IMG/VR virus record: IMGVR_UViG_3300027911_000033
Location: 1 to 38,985 of that record
Direction: 5' to 3' (one strand)
Length of the DNA stretch: 38,985 bases
DNA from: a virus
Shown here: in pieces, positions 15,283 through 24,179 of the stretch
Layout of the letters: each line of letters starts with the position of its first letter
How positions within the stretch are numbered: the stretch's first letter is position 1
Notes under the pieces: model-generated
Seen by the model: only the letters and a program-made list of their open reading frames with translations
Told to the model about the DNA's origin: nothing
Database searches by the model: none
Translations under genes and position numbers: made by a program

Positions 15283-15937
15283 GCTCGGTTTATTCAGTAT
15301 TCATCAGGTATCAAATACTTATAACTATCGCATAATCAACGAGGTAGAAACAGATAATATGCCGTAGGATTACGTATAACCGAGTGGCTTTGGGTGATCC
15401 CACAGAGTTATACAGTTGCTTTTGTTTTGCTCTGGGGATATCTGGAAGGTAACGAACTTTACCGGTGTCGCAGTGAGACCCCTAGGATTTCCCGAGACAC
15501 ACTAAGACACACTGAGACACACTGAGACACTTATAGTATACTTCGCGCTCCATACAGACCCTTCGCGTGTCTTTATAACTATACTGAGAGTGTCTGGATG
15601 GAGAAGGAACCATATAGCTACTCAGAGTGGCCCAGAGTTTCTTTATAATACTTTGAGAATACTTTTGCGCGAGAGGATCACAGAGTAGCCCGCAGTAGTC
15701 ATAGAGTTACTCGGAGACATACAGAGTTACTTTGGGAGCCTGACAGGAGGACTATAAGGATTGCTGCGAGATTTCTGCGGGTTTCTCTGGAACGAAATGT
15801 CGGTTTCAGGATTTCGGTAGAGCCGCACACCACATCTTCTAGTGTCCCAAAAATTTTCCAGGGTCACTTATAAGTACTCAGAGACACCCACAGGAACTCT
15901 ATGTTACGTTTCCTCGGATCCGCCAGGAAAATTTTTC
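15283..15937. other. repeat-rich non-coding region, possible packaging or replication site
   Basis: No gene on either strand over ~650 bases. It holds the 10-bp tandem repeat at 15494-15529, scattered AGACAC words on both strands (near 15563, 15592, 15713, 15880 and 15964), and ACAGAGTTA(T/C)-type words (near 15400, 15690 and 15720). It lies directly ahead of the candidate small-terminase gene, where pac sites often sit. Function is inferred. Confidence 0.45.
15494..15529. repeat. 10-bp tandem repeat (GAGACACACT)
   Basis: About 3.5 units: GAGACACACT, AAGACACACT, GAGACACACT, GAGACA. Further single AGACAC words surround it in both orientations. Iteron-like; a candidate binding site for a terminase or replication initiator. 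Confidence 0.75.
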
Positions 15938-15945
15938 CATAAATA
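15938..15945 (+). promoter_or_regulatory. late-promoter-like octamer CATAAATA (rightward)
   Basis: CATAAATATAAGG, 30 bases before the 15976 start. Confidence 0.6.
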
Positions 15946-15975
15946 TAAGGACTGAATATAACCGCGAGACACTCC

Positions 15976-16461
15976 ATGAATCTTCCAGTACCCAAAAATA
16001 AAGGTGGTCGTCCACCAGGCGTCAAGAATAAGGTCAAGAAACCCCACAAGAAGCACGCACCACGGGTAAGTATTGAGCAACAACTGAATGTAATCAAATT
16101 GGCTACAGGGTCAACTTTGGTGGAATTGATGGGGGAACTTATTAATACCGCTAGGGCCAAATATATGGCCGGTGAGGACCATCGCGGATACATTCAGCTA
16201 ATGACACACTTTTCCAATAAGTTTACGGAGGAGTTACCTAAGGTAGTTAATGTAACCTCATTGACAAAAGATGAGGCTACTGCTATACTGCTGGATCAGT
16301 CTGAGGCTATTCATCGGAAGATGTTACAGTATTCCAAGGAAAAGCCGGAAACCGCGGCATACGCAGAGAAGATTGAGGAAGAAATGGATCGTGATGCGGA
16401 TGCCATAGATATTGAATGTAGGGTGGTAGAGACACTTACTAAAACAAGTAGTACTGAATAG
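15976..16461 (+). CDS. DNA-binding protein, candidate terminase small subunit
   Basis: 161 residues. The N-terminus is very basic with an AT-hook-like core (KNKGGRPPGVKNKVKKPHKK), followed by a helical middle (LATGSTLVELMGELINTARA) and an acidic C-terminal tail. Many small terminase subunits begin with GRPxGxKNK-like segments and have this length. Its position directly after the repeat-rich region, under a late-type promoter, also fits a packaging-site recogniser. It lies 6.1 kb from the large terminase and there is no decisive motif, so another DNA-binding role remains possible. Confidence 0.5.
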   Translation: MNLPVPKNKGGRPPGVKNKVKKPHKKHAPRVSIEQQLNVIKLATGSTLVELMGELINTARAKYMAGEDHRGYIQLMTHFSNKFTEELPKVVNVTSLTKDEATAILLDQSEAIHRKMLQYSKEKPETAAYAEKIEEEMDRDADAIDIECRVVETLTKTSSTE

Positions 16462-16470
16462 GAGATTTAC

Positions 16471-16758
16471 ATGGATATGGAACAAGATAAGGTAACTATG
16501 CACAATGGACTTCCTGTGGACCGTAAGGATGAGGCAATGGAGGTCTTTACTAAGTTCCAGGAGGATTATAAGGAACTGATGGATGACCAGGTACTCTGTT
16601 CAGTGATTCAGGGATTGGACTTGTATTTGATGATTAATGGATATGCACTGTCGGAAGATCCGGTGGAGAACTTTGATAAACGCCTTCGGTATGTTGGGGA
16701 TCTGGTTCGTTTCTTTGTGACAACTATTCGTAAACAACGGGATGGTTCGGATGAGTGA
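16471..16758 (+). CDS. small protein sharing a domain with the scaffold-like protein
   Basis: 95 residues; starts MDMEQDKVTMHNGLPVDRKD after GGAG. Residues ~25-83 (FTKFQEDYKELMDDQVL, then EDPVENFDKRLRYVGDLVR) align almost without gaps with the C-terminal domain of the scaffold-like protein at 27141 (FNNFAKDYQDLLSDPVL, then PDPLVNFDKKMRFCGEQVR), about one third identical by eye. This suggests an assembly factor using the same capsid- or portal-contacting domain. It overlaps the GNAT gene downstream. Confidence 0.65.
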   Translation: MDMEQDKVTMHNGLPVDRKDEAMEVFTKFQEDYKELMDDQVLCSVIQGLDLYLMINGYALSEDPVENFDKRLRYVGDLVRFFVTTIRKQRDGSDE

Positions 16759-17206
16759 TATTACATTCCAGAGGGAGTTTCTGAGGGATATGTGGAGGGA
16801 ACTGGAACCAGTACTTCCACTACATTACAAGGAACTGGCATTAAATCAGGATTGTATACCTTTGGACATAAATTGGGAAAGGTATCATGAACTGGAAAAG
16901 GCTGGAGTTCTTCATGTATTCACGGCACGTAATGATAGTGAACTTATTGGATATATCATAACCTTGATTACACCGCATTTGCACTATAACAGCACAATTC
17001 ATGGATTAGAAGATATCTATTACGTGAAGAAGGAATATCGGGGTAATGGAATCGGGTATAACTTCTTTCAGGTGTATTTGGAAGAAATGAAGCGTAAGCG
17101 GGTAAAGAAGCTGATCGTATCTACCAAAGGACACCAGAATCACCAGAAGATGTTTGAAGCACTGGGATTTGAGGTATCAGATATTGTGTTAGTGAAGGTA
17201 CTATGA
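16751..17206 (+). CDS. GNAT-family N-acetyltransferase
   Basis: 151 residues from ATG 16751; an in-frame ATG at 16742 is possible. The GNAT core is visible: a beta strand LIGYIITLI, then EDIYYVKKEYRGNGIGYNFF with the acetyl-CoA pyrophosphate-binding R-G-N-G-I-G at 97-102, and the closing FEALGFEVSD. The HLHYNSTIHGLEDIYYV stretch is typical of a phage GNAT subgroup found near packaging and head genes. The substrate is unknown; it could acetylate a host or virion protein. The start overlaps the upstream gene by 8 bases. Confidence 0.8.
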   Translation: MSDITFQREFLRDMWRELEPVLPLHYKELALNQDCIPLDINWERYHELEKAGVLHVFTARNDSELIGYIITLITPHLHYNSTIHGLEDIYYVKKEYRGNGIGYNFFQVYLEEMKRKRVKKLIVSTKGHQNHQKMFEALGFEVSDIVLVKVL

Positions 17207-17229
17207 GGTATGTGTTTTTCCTCATAGTA
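17199..17229 (+). terminator. terminator-like hairpin after the GNAT gene
   Basis: TACTATGAGG/CCTCATAGTA, a perfect 10-bp stem with an 11-base T-rich loop that includes the GNAT stop codon; followed by ATGGCTTCTTTTGTG. It separates the rightward genes from the convergent ejection operon. Confidence 0.6.
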
Positions 17230-17322
17230 TGGCTTCTTTTGTGTTGGATAATGAATATAAAGAAATGACCAAGGGTGCTTGTCCCTAGTAGCCTGTTTGG
17301 TAGAGTTCGGGTGGTCGGTAAA

Positions 17323-19974
17323 CTACTGTTTCTTTCGGATATTCTCTAGGTGTTTCTTGAACAGCGATGTGGCATAGTCCATATATGCCTTGTTTGAGGT
17401 AAAGTTCTCACGGCCAATGCCAGCTAGATCCGCCTTGGTCATCTTCAGTGCTTCCCCATAATCCCGTTCCATCTGTGATCCTGCTGGATTACCGGCAGTG
17501 TGTTCCTTGATATTCTTGTTGATTACCTGTACAGGATCCTTTTCCAACTTCTGCTTGAATCGGTTAATGGCTCCTTCGGTGGCATTCTTCTCTACCGAAC
17601 CTTGGTCGATAATCTCAACCTTTCCATTCGGACCCATCTTCACTACCATTTCATTGGCCCTTGCTCGCGTATCAACTGCATCAACGGTATTGAGAGGTGT
17701 GTATTCTCCCGTTCGTGTGTTGATCTTATAGCGAGTCTCACCCTTGGCGGCTTCAGACTTCAGGCGACTTTGTGCCTCCAGGGATGCACTGGACTCACCT
17801 GAGGCATTGTTCTGTATAGATGCTAACGGTTTCTTAAGAGTTCCTTCGGAAGGCTTATTGAAGTCATTAGCTTTGATAGTCGGAAATTCCTTGTTTAGGG
17901 TTTCAGAAGAAATAATGTTACCTTTGTTATCCCTTATTACACTATCCAACTTACCGGCAATTGTAGACTTGAGGGCTGATTGGGCGAGACCTTGGATCAG
18001 ATTCTTATCTACCGTAGCACCTATTCCATATTCCTTATAAAGCCAAGCACGTACCGAATTAATCATGGTACGAACGAGTCCATTCTCCGGAGAAGTCTCA
18101 GCCAGTCTTGCGGATACTTCACGCAGGAAATGGGTTGACTTCTCGGGGAACTTCTCAGCAGGGTATAGTTTCTTTACCGTGGTCCATGCATTCACCACAT
18201 CAGCATCACCGCGCTTGAAGGCTGTCTTGATACCATTGAGAACTTGGCCATACTTCTCAAGACCAAGCATTCTTGGCATTCCATAGTGTTCGCCAAGTTC
18301 GTGCATGACTAGATTAGGAATCTCTGAAGGTGCCACACGGTTAGCATAGATTTCAACGTGACCTGTACCACGTTCTCCAGGAACATAGGCACCCTTGGCA
18401 TTAGGGAACTCTTTGGCTGTAGGGGTAGAATCACCTTCACCAATGATCCGGACAAGTCCTTTACCTGGACGAGTAGACAACACATTAGGGGCTTCTTCAC
18501 CGAATGCTTGCTTCATCACCGAACGTGTGGTGTTTACCCAGACACCTTCTTCACCGGAACGCATCTTCTGACCACCATAGGTTTCTATGAAGGCTTTCTC
18601 GTTGGGAGTGATACTCGGATTGGCTTGGTACTCTCTTTCGAAATCCTCACGGAGAGCCTTGGTAAGTTCCTGACCATTAGCGAAGTCGGTTAGTTTACCT
18701 GTCTTTGTAATGTTTCGGGCTTGAATTGAATCCTTGAGTGCCTTAGCACCCAACTCAGCGGCACCAGCAGCGGCACCAGCAATAGGACCACCTACAGCAG
18801 TTGCACCACCGACTACACCAACCTTTGCGGCAGTACCTAGCTTGTGTTGCAATGCGTCAGCCAATACATCACCCACCTTACCAAGAACGCTTGGCTTAGG
18901 AAGTTTGTCTGGTAGACTCATGGTCTTTGCTGTATCACGAATCTTTTCCAATTGAGATAACACTTCAGAAGAAAGATTTGCGCGATGCTTTTCGATTAGA
19001 TTGGCGATCTTCTTAGTATCAACTGAGGTGATTACGTCGCCTGTTGTTCTAACGATACCCTTCGTTTTGATTTCAGAGATAGCTTGAGCATCTTCAGGAA
19101 GTTTTGATGTAATATCACCCAGAGCAGAATTTATGATTCGTGCTTGGTATTGGAAATGGTCTGCAACTTCAGGATGACTCTTTGCTAATTCTTGTTCGCG
19201 CTGAAGAACCTTAGCAGCCTGCTCATTCTTTCCGATTGCGCGAAGTCCAGCAGCTTGAAGTTGTCCCTTGGTAAGTTGTCCCTTTTGCTCAGGATCCATA
19301 CCAAGTGCTGATGCATCTTCGTGTGCCTTAACCACACCACTAGAGAACTTCTCGCGGTCAGCTACCTTGACAGACATAGGAACATCATTCTTCAGTGCTT
19401 GTACTGCGCGATCACCTAGTTCAATTCCACCTTTGATTGCGGCACCTGCGCCAGCTTTAACTGCCGGACCAGCAACAAACGGAAGGAAGTCTGTAGTGAT
19501 TTCGTGTGACATCTTCGAACCGGTAACAGCCTCAACAGCTTTACCGGGAAGATCAATAACCTTGGCAGGGTACTTCATGACCTTACCCACATTCTCAGAG
19601 TATTCTTTACCCTTTTCTGTAGTGGGTTCGTATGTGGCTAATTCTTTACCCTTGTGATAAGCATTGGATGCGGCTTCGGTAGCAGACTCACCTTCGGCTT
19701 GTGGGAGTAGACCAGGAGCAGTTGCAGCGAGGAATGGAGCAGCCATTGAGCCAGCCATTTGTAGAGCAGCCTCACCCACACCCTTTGCTTTGTCTAGGAG
19801 TGTTTCTTCCTTCTTTGGTTCGGGTTTCTTACCGCCATCGATATTCGTCAGTTTCTTTCCTGAGAACTCTTTAGCAGCACGTTCTGTAACCTGGTCGGGA
19901 GTAACATCATCCGGCACACCTTTATACTGGTGGGATGATCCATCATCAAACTGAAGGGTGATATCTCTTGTCAT
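17323..19974 (-). CDS. large internal virion / ejection protein with zincin-like motif
   Basis: 883 residues. The N-terminus (MTRDITLQFDDGSSHQYKG, then VPDDVTPDQVTERAAKEF) is typical of large injected virion proteins of short-tailed phages. Ala/Gly-rich helical and amphipathic stretches follow (residues ~60-100, and GGATAVGGPIAGAAAGAAEL). At 558-563, HELGEH within NLVMHELGEHYGMPRMLGLE resembles the HExxGH region of zincin-type domains in polyvalent phage proteins, but with G and E exchanged. The C-terminus is Lys-rich. It is the last gene of a three-gene ejection operon and probably enters the host with the DNA to form a channel or cut the wall or proteins. Confidence 0.65.
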   Translation of the reverse strand: MTRDITLQFDDGSSHQYKGVPDDVTPDQVTERAAKEFSGKKLTNIDGGKKPEPKKEETLLDKAKGVGEAALQMAGSMAAPFLAATAPGLLPQAEGESATEAASNAYHKGKELATYEPTTEKGKEYSENVGKVMKYPAKVIDLPGKAVEAVTGSKMSHEITTDFLPFVAGPAVKAGAGAAIKGGIELGDRAVQALKNDVPMSVKVADREKFSSGVVKAHEDASALGMDPEQKGQLTKGQLQAAGLRAIGKNEQAAKVLQREQELAKSHPEVADHFQYQARIINSALGDITSKLPEDAQAISEIKTKGIVRTTGDVITSVDTKKIANLIEKHRANLSSEVLSQLEKIRDTAKTMSLPDKLPKPSVLGKVGDVLADALQHKLGTAAKVGVVGGATAVGGPIAGAAAGAAELGAKALKDSIQARNITKTGKLTDFANGQELTKALREDFEREYQANPSITPNEKAFIETYGGQKMRSGEEGVWVNTTRSVMKQAFGEEAPNVLSTRPGKGLVRIIGEGDSTPTAKEFPNAKGAYVPGERGTGHVEIYANRVAPSEIPNLVMHELGEHYGMPRMLGLEKYGQVLNGIKTAFKRGDADVVNAWTTVKKLYPAEKFPEKSTHFLREVSARLAETSPENGLVRTMINSVRAWLYKEYGIGATVDKNLIQGLAQSALKSTIAGKLDSVIRDNKGNIISSETLNKEFPTIKANDFNKPSEGTLKKPLASIQNNASGESSASLEAQSRLKSEAAKGETRYKINTRTGEYTPLNTVDAVDTRARANEMVVKMGPNGKVEIIDQGSVEKNATEGAINRFKQKLEKDPVQVINKNIKEHTAGNPAGSQMERDYGEALKMTKADLAGIGRENFTSNKAYMDYATSLFKKHLENIRKKQ

Positions 19975-19976
19975 GA

Positions 19977-21401
19977 TTACCAGTTCGAAACGGTTGGCTT
20001 GCTGGATTCTTTTGGAGCAGAACCTTCTAGTTCCCTAACAGTTTCCGGATTAAGTTTCTCATTGAATCTCTTATCACCACCTGTACCTGAACCTGAAGTA
20101 TATTGCAGACGAAGGCTTCCAAGTTGGCCAGAAAGAAGTTTCTTAGCTTGGTCAATGGCACCCTTCAATTGTGCAGGTGAATTTGCATTGTCAAACAAAC
20201 GTTGCATTTCTTCACGATCTTGCACACCGCCACCACTTGTTCCTGCAATAGCTTTGATAACTTCACTTGCAACAATCTTCTTGGCAGTTTCGAAATTAGT
20301 AACTTCGGGATGACCGAATTGAGTAGCAATATAGTTGGTAACTTTATTCAAGGCTTGTGTATCATTGTTATCCAACTTCTTAACGTCATCAGAAAGCAAT
20401 GCCAAGTGAGACACAGCGGTATTCAAAGCCGTTACTCGCTTGGCTTCCGTACCACTTGAGAATGCTGCATCAGTCTTGATTTGTGCCTTAGCTTCACCAC
20501 GTTGGCCAACAACCTTATCGGCATATTCTTCTGTGGTCAATCCTGCGGTCTTAGCACGTTGGGCAATAACATCCATAACGGCGTCACGTTCCTTCTTATC
20601 AAGTCGTGTGAGTGCCGTTGGGTCCTTTTCGAACATAGATGCCAACATTTCAACACGATCCTTGCTAGGAGGTGTTGCCTCTGAACGCAACTTGGCAGCT
20701 TCGGCAGATAGTTTTTCTTCTTCTGCCTTCTTGTAACGAAGTTCTTCTTCTGCCTTGGCTTTATTCTGAATGGCAATGAAACCAGCCGATTGGGCGTGTT
20801 CTTCCCGAATCTGGTCGATATTGAATGGCTTATTCTTTTCGGCAGCCAATTGTTTCTTGATTTGATCCGGAAGATTAGGATTCTTTAGTGCTTCATCAAT
20901 GTGGGCATCAAGAATAGTCTTGGCAGCAGCCATAGCGGTATTCTTATCACCACCCTTGTTGATGATTGAATCATAGGCTTCGGTAACACCGCCAGTAGCA
21001 TCATTGATCATCGCTGTTGCTTGTTCCATTTGCGCACGTTGTTCCTTGTTGGCATTGATGTATGCTTGTTGCTGTCTTTCGGCAGTCTCAGCCTTCTTGG
21101 CTTCAATGTCCACAGAGTTCTTTTGTGCGGATAGTTGGGATGACTTGAATGCGAGAGCCTTCTGAGGATTGATACCAGATTGAAGCATGGCTTGATAGGC
21201 CTTGTCATCATAGTTCGGATCCTTAGGATCAATACTCTTTAGAATATTTCCCATTGTAGCAGAATCTCGTTGATCCTGTTGCATGGCTTGATATTCCATC
21301 TTCATGGTACCCAACTTCATTGCGTTTTCTTGGGCAACCACAGGATCAGGAATAGCAAACTGCTTTACCTGTAGGGGAATGCTGGCATCGACTTCTGACA
21401 T
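19977..21401 (-). CDS. ejection protein, helical (P22 gp20/gp16-like in position)
   Basis: 474 residues, highly helical and Gln/Ala/Lys-rich with long coiled-coil-like tracts (AEEELRYKKAEEEKLSAEAA), a Gly/Ser-rich linker (YTSGSGTGGDKRFNEKLNPE) near the C-terminus and no membrane span. Composition and location between the other two ejection genes match DNA-ejection proteins of P22-like and related podoviruses. The precise homolog is uncertain. It follows the upstream gene after 9 bases, and the downstream gene starts 2 bases after its stop. Confidence 0.65.
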   Translation of the reverse strand: MSEVDASIPLQVKQFAIPDPVVAQENAMKLGTMKMEYQAMQQDQRDSATMGNILKSIDPKDPNYDDKAYQAMLQSGINPQKALAFKSSQLSAQKNSVDIEAKKAETAERQQQAYINANKEQRAQMEQATAMINDATGGVTEAYDSIINKGGDKNTAMAAAKTILDAHIDEALKNPNLPDQIKKQLAAEKNKPFNIDQIREEHAQSAGFIAIQNKAKAEEELRYKKAEEEKLSAEAAKLRSEATPPSKDRVEMLASMFEKDPTALTRLDKKERDAVMDVIAQRAKTAGLTTEEYADKVVGQRGEAKAQIKTDAAFSSGTEAKRVTALNTAVSHLALLSDDVKKLDNNDTQALNKVTNYIATQFGHPEVTNFETAKKIVASEVIKAIAGTSGGGVQDREEMQRLFDNANSPAQLKGAIDQAKKLLSGQLGSLRLQYTSGSGTGGDKRFNEKLNPETVRELEGSAPKESSKPTVSNW

Positions 21402-21410
21402 ATTGTATCC

Positions 21411-22220
21411 TTAGCTTAGAACTGGAACTGGCGGATTGTAATAGGAACTCATGTTCATATCTATCGGTGCCAATTGTTCGGGTGTTAGGGCTTGAGGTCC
21501 TGCTGCACCACCTGACGGATCACCTGTTGGACCAAAACTATATGGTGTTGATTGCGTTCCGCCGTACTGAGACATTGTGTAAGCATTCAATCCAACTTGA
21601 CCACCTTGAGACAATGCACTACCCCAAGCATTCGCTGAACCAACTTGACCGGCAGCCTGAGCATTACCGGCACCAATTGTGTTGCTTGATATTGCATTGG
21701 TCATGTTAGTGCCGGCAGCATTCAATTGAGAAGTAGCTGTCTGACCAACATTAGCAAGAGATTGTGTGGCTGCAAGAGTACGACCCGTTGTTTGCATGTA
21801 ACGATTGTATGCATCATTGTACGAGGTATTTGCCAAACCTTGGTTGAATTGCGACAATGCCTGAGTAGTTGCCGGTGAAGTATATGTTCCGGCCGCAGCA
21901 CCACGAGCATTGATGGCAGCTTGACCTTGTTGTTTCTGAAAGTTGTATCCTGGGTCTTGTTGAAACTGTGCCATGCTAAATGGCGTATTGAATTGTCCAC
22001 CAGGTTGCAGACCAGCTTGTAGTGTACTCAAAGCACCTTGGCCAGCTTGTAGCCAGGGTTGAAGGTTCTGTTGTTGGGTTAGAAACTCTTGATATTGTAG
22101 TTGCGATGCAGCCTGAGCAGATTGTGCTTGGGTCTGAGCAGCACTAGTGGCTGCATCAGCTTGCATTGAGCCACTAATCAGACTACCACCTACGGCGGCG
22201 ATTCCGGCAGTTATTCCCAT
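21411..22220 (-). CDS. DNA transfer / ejection protein (gp7-like)
   Basis: 269 residues; ATG follows AAGGA. It begins MGITAGIAAVGGSLISGSMQ, a glycine-rich hydrophobic segment, then a Gln/Ala-rich helix (AATSAAQTQAQSAQAASQLQ), then NLQPWLQAGQGALSTLQAGL and FQQDPGYNFQKQQGQAAINA, a pattern shared by small ejection proteins of podoviruses. The C-terminal third is Gly/Ser/Asn-rich and probably flexible. Likely released with DNA to help it cross the envelope. Confidence 0.75.
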   Translation of the reverse strand: MGITAGIAAVGGSLISGSMQADAATSAAQTQAQSAQAASQLQYQEFLTQQQNLQPWLQAGQGALSTLQAGLQPGGQFNTPFSMAQFQQDPGYNFQKQQGQAAINARGAAAGTYTSPATTQALSQFNQGLANTSYNDAYNRYMQTTGRTLAATQSLANVGQTATSQLNAAGTNMTNAISSNTIGAGNAQAAGQVGSANAWGSALSQGGQVGLNAYTMSQYGGTQSTPYSFGPTGDPSGGAAGPQALTPEQLAPIDMNMSSYYNPPVPVLS

Positions 22221-22242
22221 TATAGTTCCTTATGTCTTACGG

Positions 22243-22479
22243 TTAATCGTCGCGGTTATAGCTATACTTACCCTTGTAGCTTGTCTTGGGTCCGTATTTG
22301 TAATCTTCTTCGCACACGATGGATTGCTTAACTTTTTGAAGTACTTTCTTGTTGGTGATGGAGTTGATCTTTGCAGATACATCATAGTCATCACTCAGGT
22401 CTGGCAGACCACGGAAAGGCTCTGGTGCGCAAACGATTTCATCTTCAACGTGGAGTCTTTTAATGTCTTTGCGATTCAT
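22243..22479 (-). CDS. small hypothetical protein at the head of the ejection operon
   Basis: 78 residues from ATG 22479 (MNRKDIKRLHVEDEIVCAPE), preceded by AAGGA; the longer frame from 22653 runs into the terminase gene and is not used. Charged and soluble, ending KYSYNRDD. First gene after the leftward half of the bidirectional promoter. No family was recognised. Confidence 0.6.
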   Translation of the reverse strand: MNRKDIKRLHVEDEIVCAPEPFRGLPDLSDDYDVSAKINSITNKKVLQKVKQSIVCEEDYKYGPKTSYKGKYSYNRDD

Positions 22480-22495
22480 TTGATTATCCTTGGTC

Positions 22496-22503
22496 CATAA
22501 ATA
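22496..22503 (+). promoter_or_regulatory. late-promoter-like octamer CATAAATA driving the terminase operon
   Basis: CATAAATACGG on the plus strand, 53 bases before the terminase start. It forms a 30-bp near-palindrome with the oppositely directed copy at 22518-22525. Confidence 0.65.
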
Positions 22504-22517
22504 CGGTATACTGTAAC

Positions 22518-22525
22518 TATTTATG
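22518..22525 (-). promoter_or_regulatory. late-promoter-like octamer CATAAATA driving the ejection operon
   Basis: CATAAATAGTTACAG on the minus strand, 38 bases before the 22479 start. The two copies face each other with 14 bases between, so one element would serve both operons. Confidence 0.65.
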
Positions 22526-22556
22526 ATTATTTGGAACAACAGAATATAAGGAATAT

Positions 22557-24143
22557 ATGTCAAATCCACTGCACGATTTACCCTTTGAGGACATTGTAAA
22601 GGCCTGGGATGAGTTCGATGAAGGTGGTACCAACATCGCCGGCATCCGGGCACTTTGTCTAAATGACCTCTACTATCTATTAGTCAAGGTTTGTGGTCGA
22701 GTAGACCTTTTGCACCCTTGGTCCTATGAAAGATGCCGTGAAGTTGAAGCGGAACCCAATGGTTATCTGGATCTTTGGGGACGAGAACACGGTAAGTCAT
22801 CTATCATCACCTTCGGTCTAACTCTACAGAACATTCTACAGGATCCAGAGATTACTATCGGTATTTTTTCTGAGAACTATTCCCTTGCACAGAAGTTCCT
22901 GTCCCAGATCAAAAAGGAATTCGAATCCAACAAGATTCTACTGGCTGCATTCCCGGATATCATCTGGACTAATCCTCAAGTCGAAAGTCCTAAGTGGAAT
23001 GAAGATTCCATTACAGTTCGCCGCAAGGGTAATCCAAAGGAACCAACTATTGAGTGTCAGGGTCTACTTTCCCTGAAAACTGGTGCCCACTACAAACTCC
23101 TGATTTATGATGACGTTATTACCGTAAACTCCGTGACTTCCACTGAGACAGTCCAGAAGATTAACTCATACCTTGAGTTGTCTTTGTCACAGTCCCAACA
23201 GGGTGGTCACAAGAGGTTCATTGGAACTCGATATTCTCATGCAGATTCGTATCAGCACATCATTGACCGTGGAATAGCCACACCAAGAGTGTATCCAGCT
23301 ACGGATGATGGTGGTCCGAACGGAAAACCAGTACTTTTCACCGAGGAATACTGGGAACAGAAGAAACGTGAGAACTCCACCTTCAATCTGTCGTGTCAAT
23401 ACCTACAATCACCCTCTGCGGCTGATCAAAAGGTGTTCGATATCTCTAAACTGTGTGCATATGAGGTTCGTCCATACAAGTTGAACGTAGCTATAGTGGT
23501 CGATCCCGCTAAGTCTATGAAGAAAGGCTCTGCTGAGACAGCTATTCTTGTTATCGGTATTGGTGCCAACAAGAGGAAGTATCTACTGGACGGTGCCTGT
23601 CACCATATGACACTATCACAGCGTTGGGAAACACTGAAGTTGCTTCATTACAAGTGGAGAAGGGACCCTGGAGTAGGTAATCTACAGGTCGGATATGAAG
23701 TTTATGGTTCAGGACAGGTTGACCTTGACTATTTCCAGGAACAAATGCGCAAAGAGCAGGCCGGACGATTCATTATCAAGCCCCTAACATCGGCACTGAA
23801 TGGATCCAACCGAAAGGGTGACCGGATTGAGAGAATTCAGCCGGATATCAACTATTCCAACATCTTCGTGCCCTATCCTACAGATCAAAAGGCACTTACC
23901 AAGTCTCAGTTGGGTGCAATTAAGGAAGGATGCGATTATCGGATCAGTAGACCTATCAAGAAGGTCAATCACCTCAAACAGGTGTACGATTTGACTGAAT
24001 TGTTCATCAATGAACTGGACAACTATCCTTTCGGCCGACTTGTTGACTGTCTTGATGCTTTTTCTCGTATTTACGATATGGATATGGCTGCTCCACAGCA
24101 CGCACAGAGAAGTGCCAGCTTATCCGAGGATGAATTGCTCTAA
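22557..24143 (+). CDS. terminase large subunit (packaging ATPase and nuclease)
   Basis: 528 residues. A Walker-A-like loop WGREHGKSS at 74-82, Walker B LLIYDD at 181-186, and a FIGTRYSHAD coupling motif at 221-230 define the packaging ATPase. The RNase-H-like nuclease shows VVDPAKS (D316), a central YEVYGSGQ acidic residue and a C-terminal DCLDAF (about 497-502). Length is normal for the family. The enzyme translocates DNA through the portal and cuts it. First gene of the rightward head operon, ahead of portal, scaffold and capsid. The start lies downstream of AAGGAATAT. Confidence 0.93.
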   Translation: MSNPLHDLPFEDIVKAWDEFDEGGTNIAGIRALCLNDLYYLLVKVCGRVDLLHPWSYERCREVEAEPNGYLDLWGREHGKSSIITFGLTLQNILQDPEITIGIFSENYSLAQKFLSQIKKEFESNKILLAAFPDIIWTNPQVESPKWNEDSITVRRKGNPKEPTIECQGLLSLKTGAHYKLLIYDDVITVNSVTSTETVQKINSYLELSLSQSQQGGHKRFIGTRYSHADSYQHIIDRGIATPRVYPATDDGGPNGKPVLFTEEYWEQKKRENSTFNLSCQYLQSPSAADQKVFDISKLCAYEVRPYKLNVAIVVDPAKSMKKGSAETAILVIGIGANKRKYLLDGACHHMTLSQRWETLKLLHYKWRRDPGVGNLQVGYEVYGSGQVDLDYFQEQMRKEQAGRFIIKPLTSALNGSNRKGDRIERIQPDINYSNIFVPYPTDQKALTKSQLGAIKEGCDYRISRPIKKVNHLKQVYDLTELFINELDNYPFGRLVDCLDAFSRIYDMDMAAPQHAQRSASLSEDELL

Positions 24144-24152
24144 TAAGGAATT

Positions 24153-24160
24153 CATAAATA
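24153..24160 (+). promoter_or_regulatory. late-promoter-like octamer CATAAATA (rightward)
   Basis: CATAAATATAC between the terminase stop and the 24180 start, 19 bases from that ATG, leaving a very short leader. Confidence 0.55.
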
Positions 24161-24179
24161 TACATTACAGGGAGAATAT

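Noticed and set aside
15494-15529. A CRISPR array
   Set aside because: The unit is only 10 bp, with no spacers and no cas genes; it is a simple tandem repeat.
15864-16193. A leftward 109-codon frame
   Set aside because: Antisense to the small-terminase candidate, which has a promoter motif and a basic DNA-binding N-terminus.
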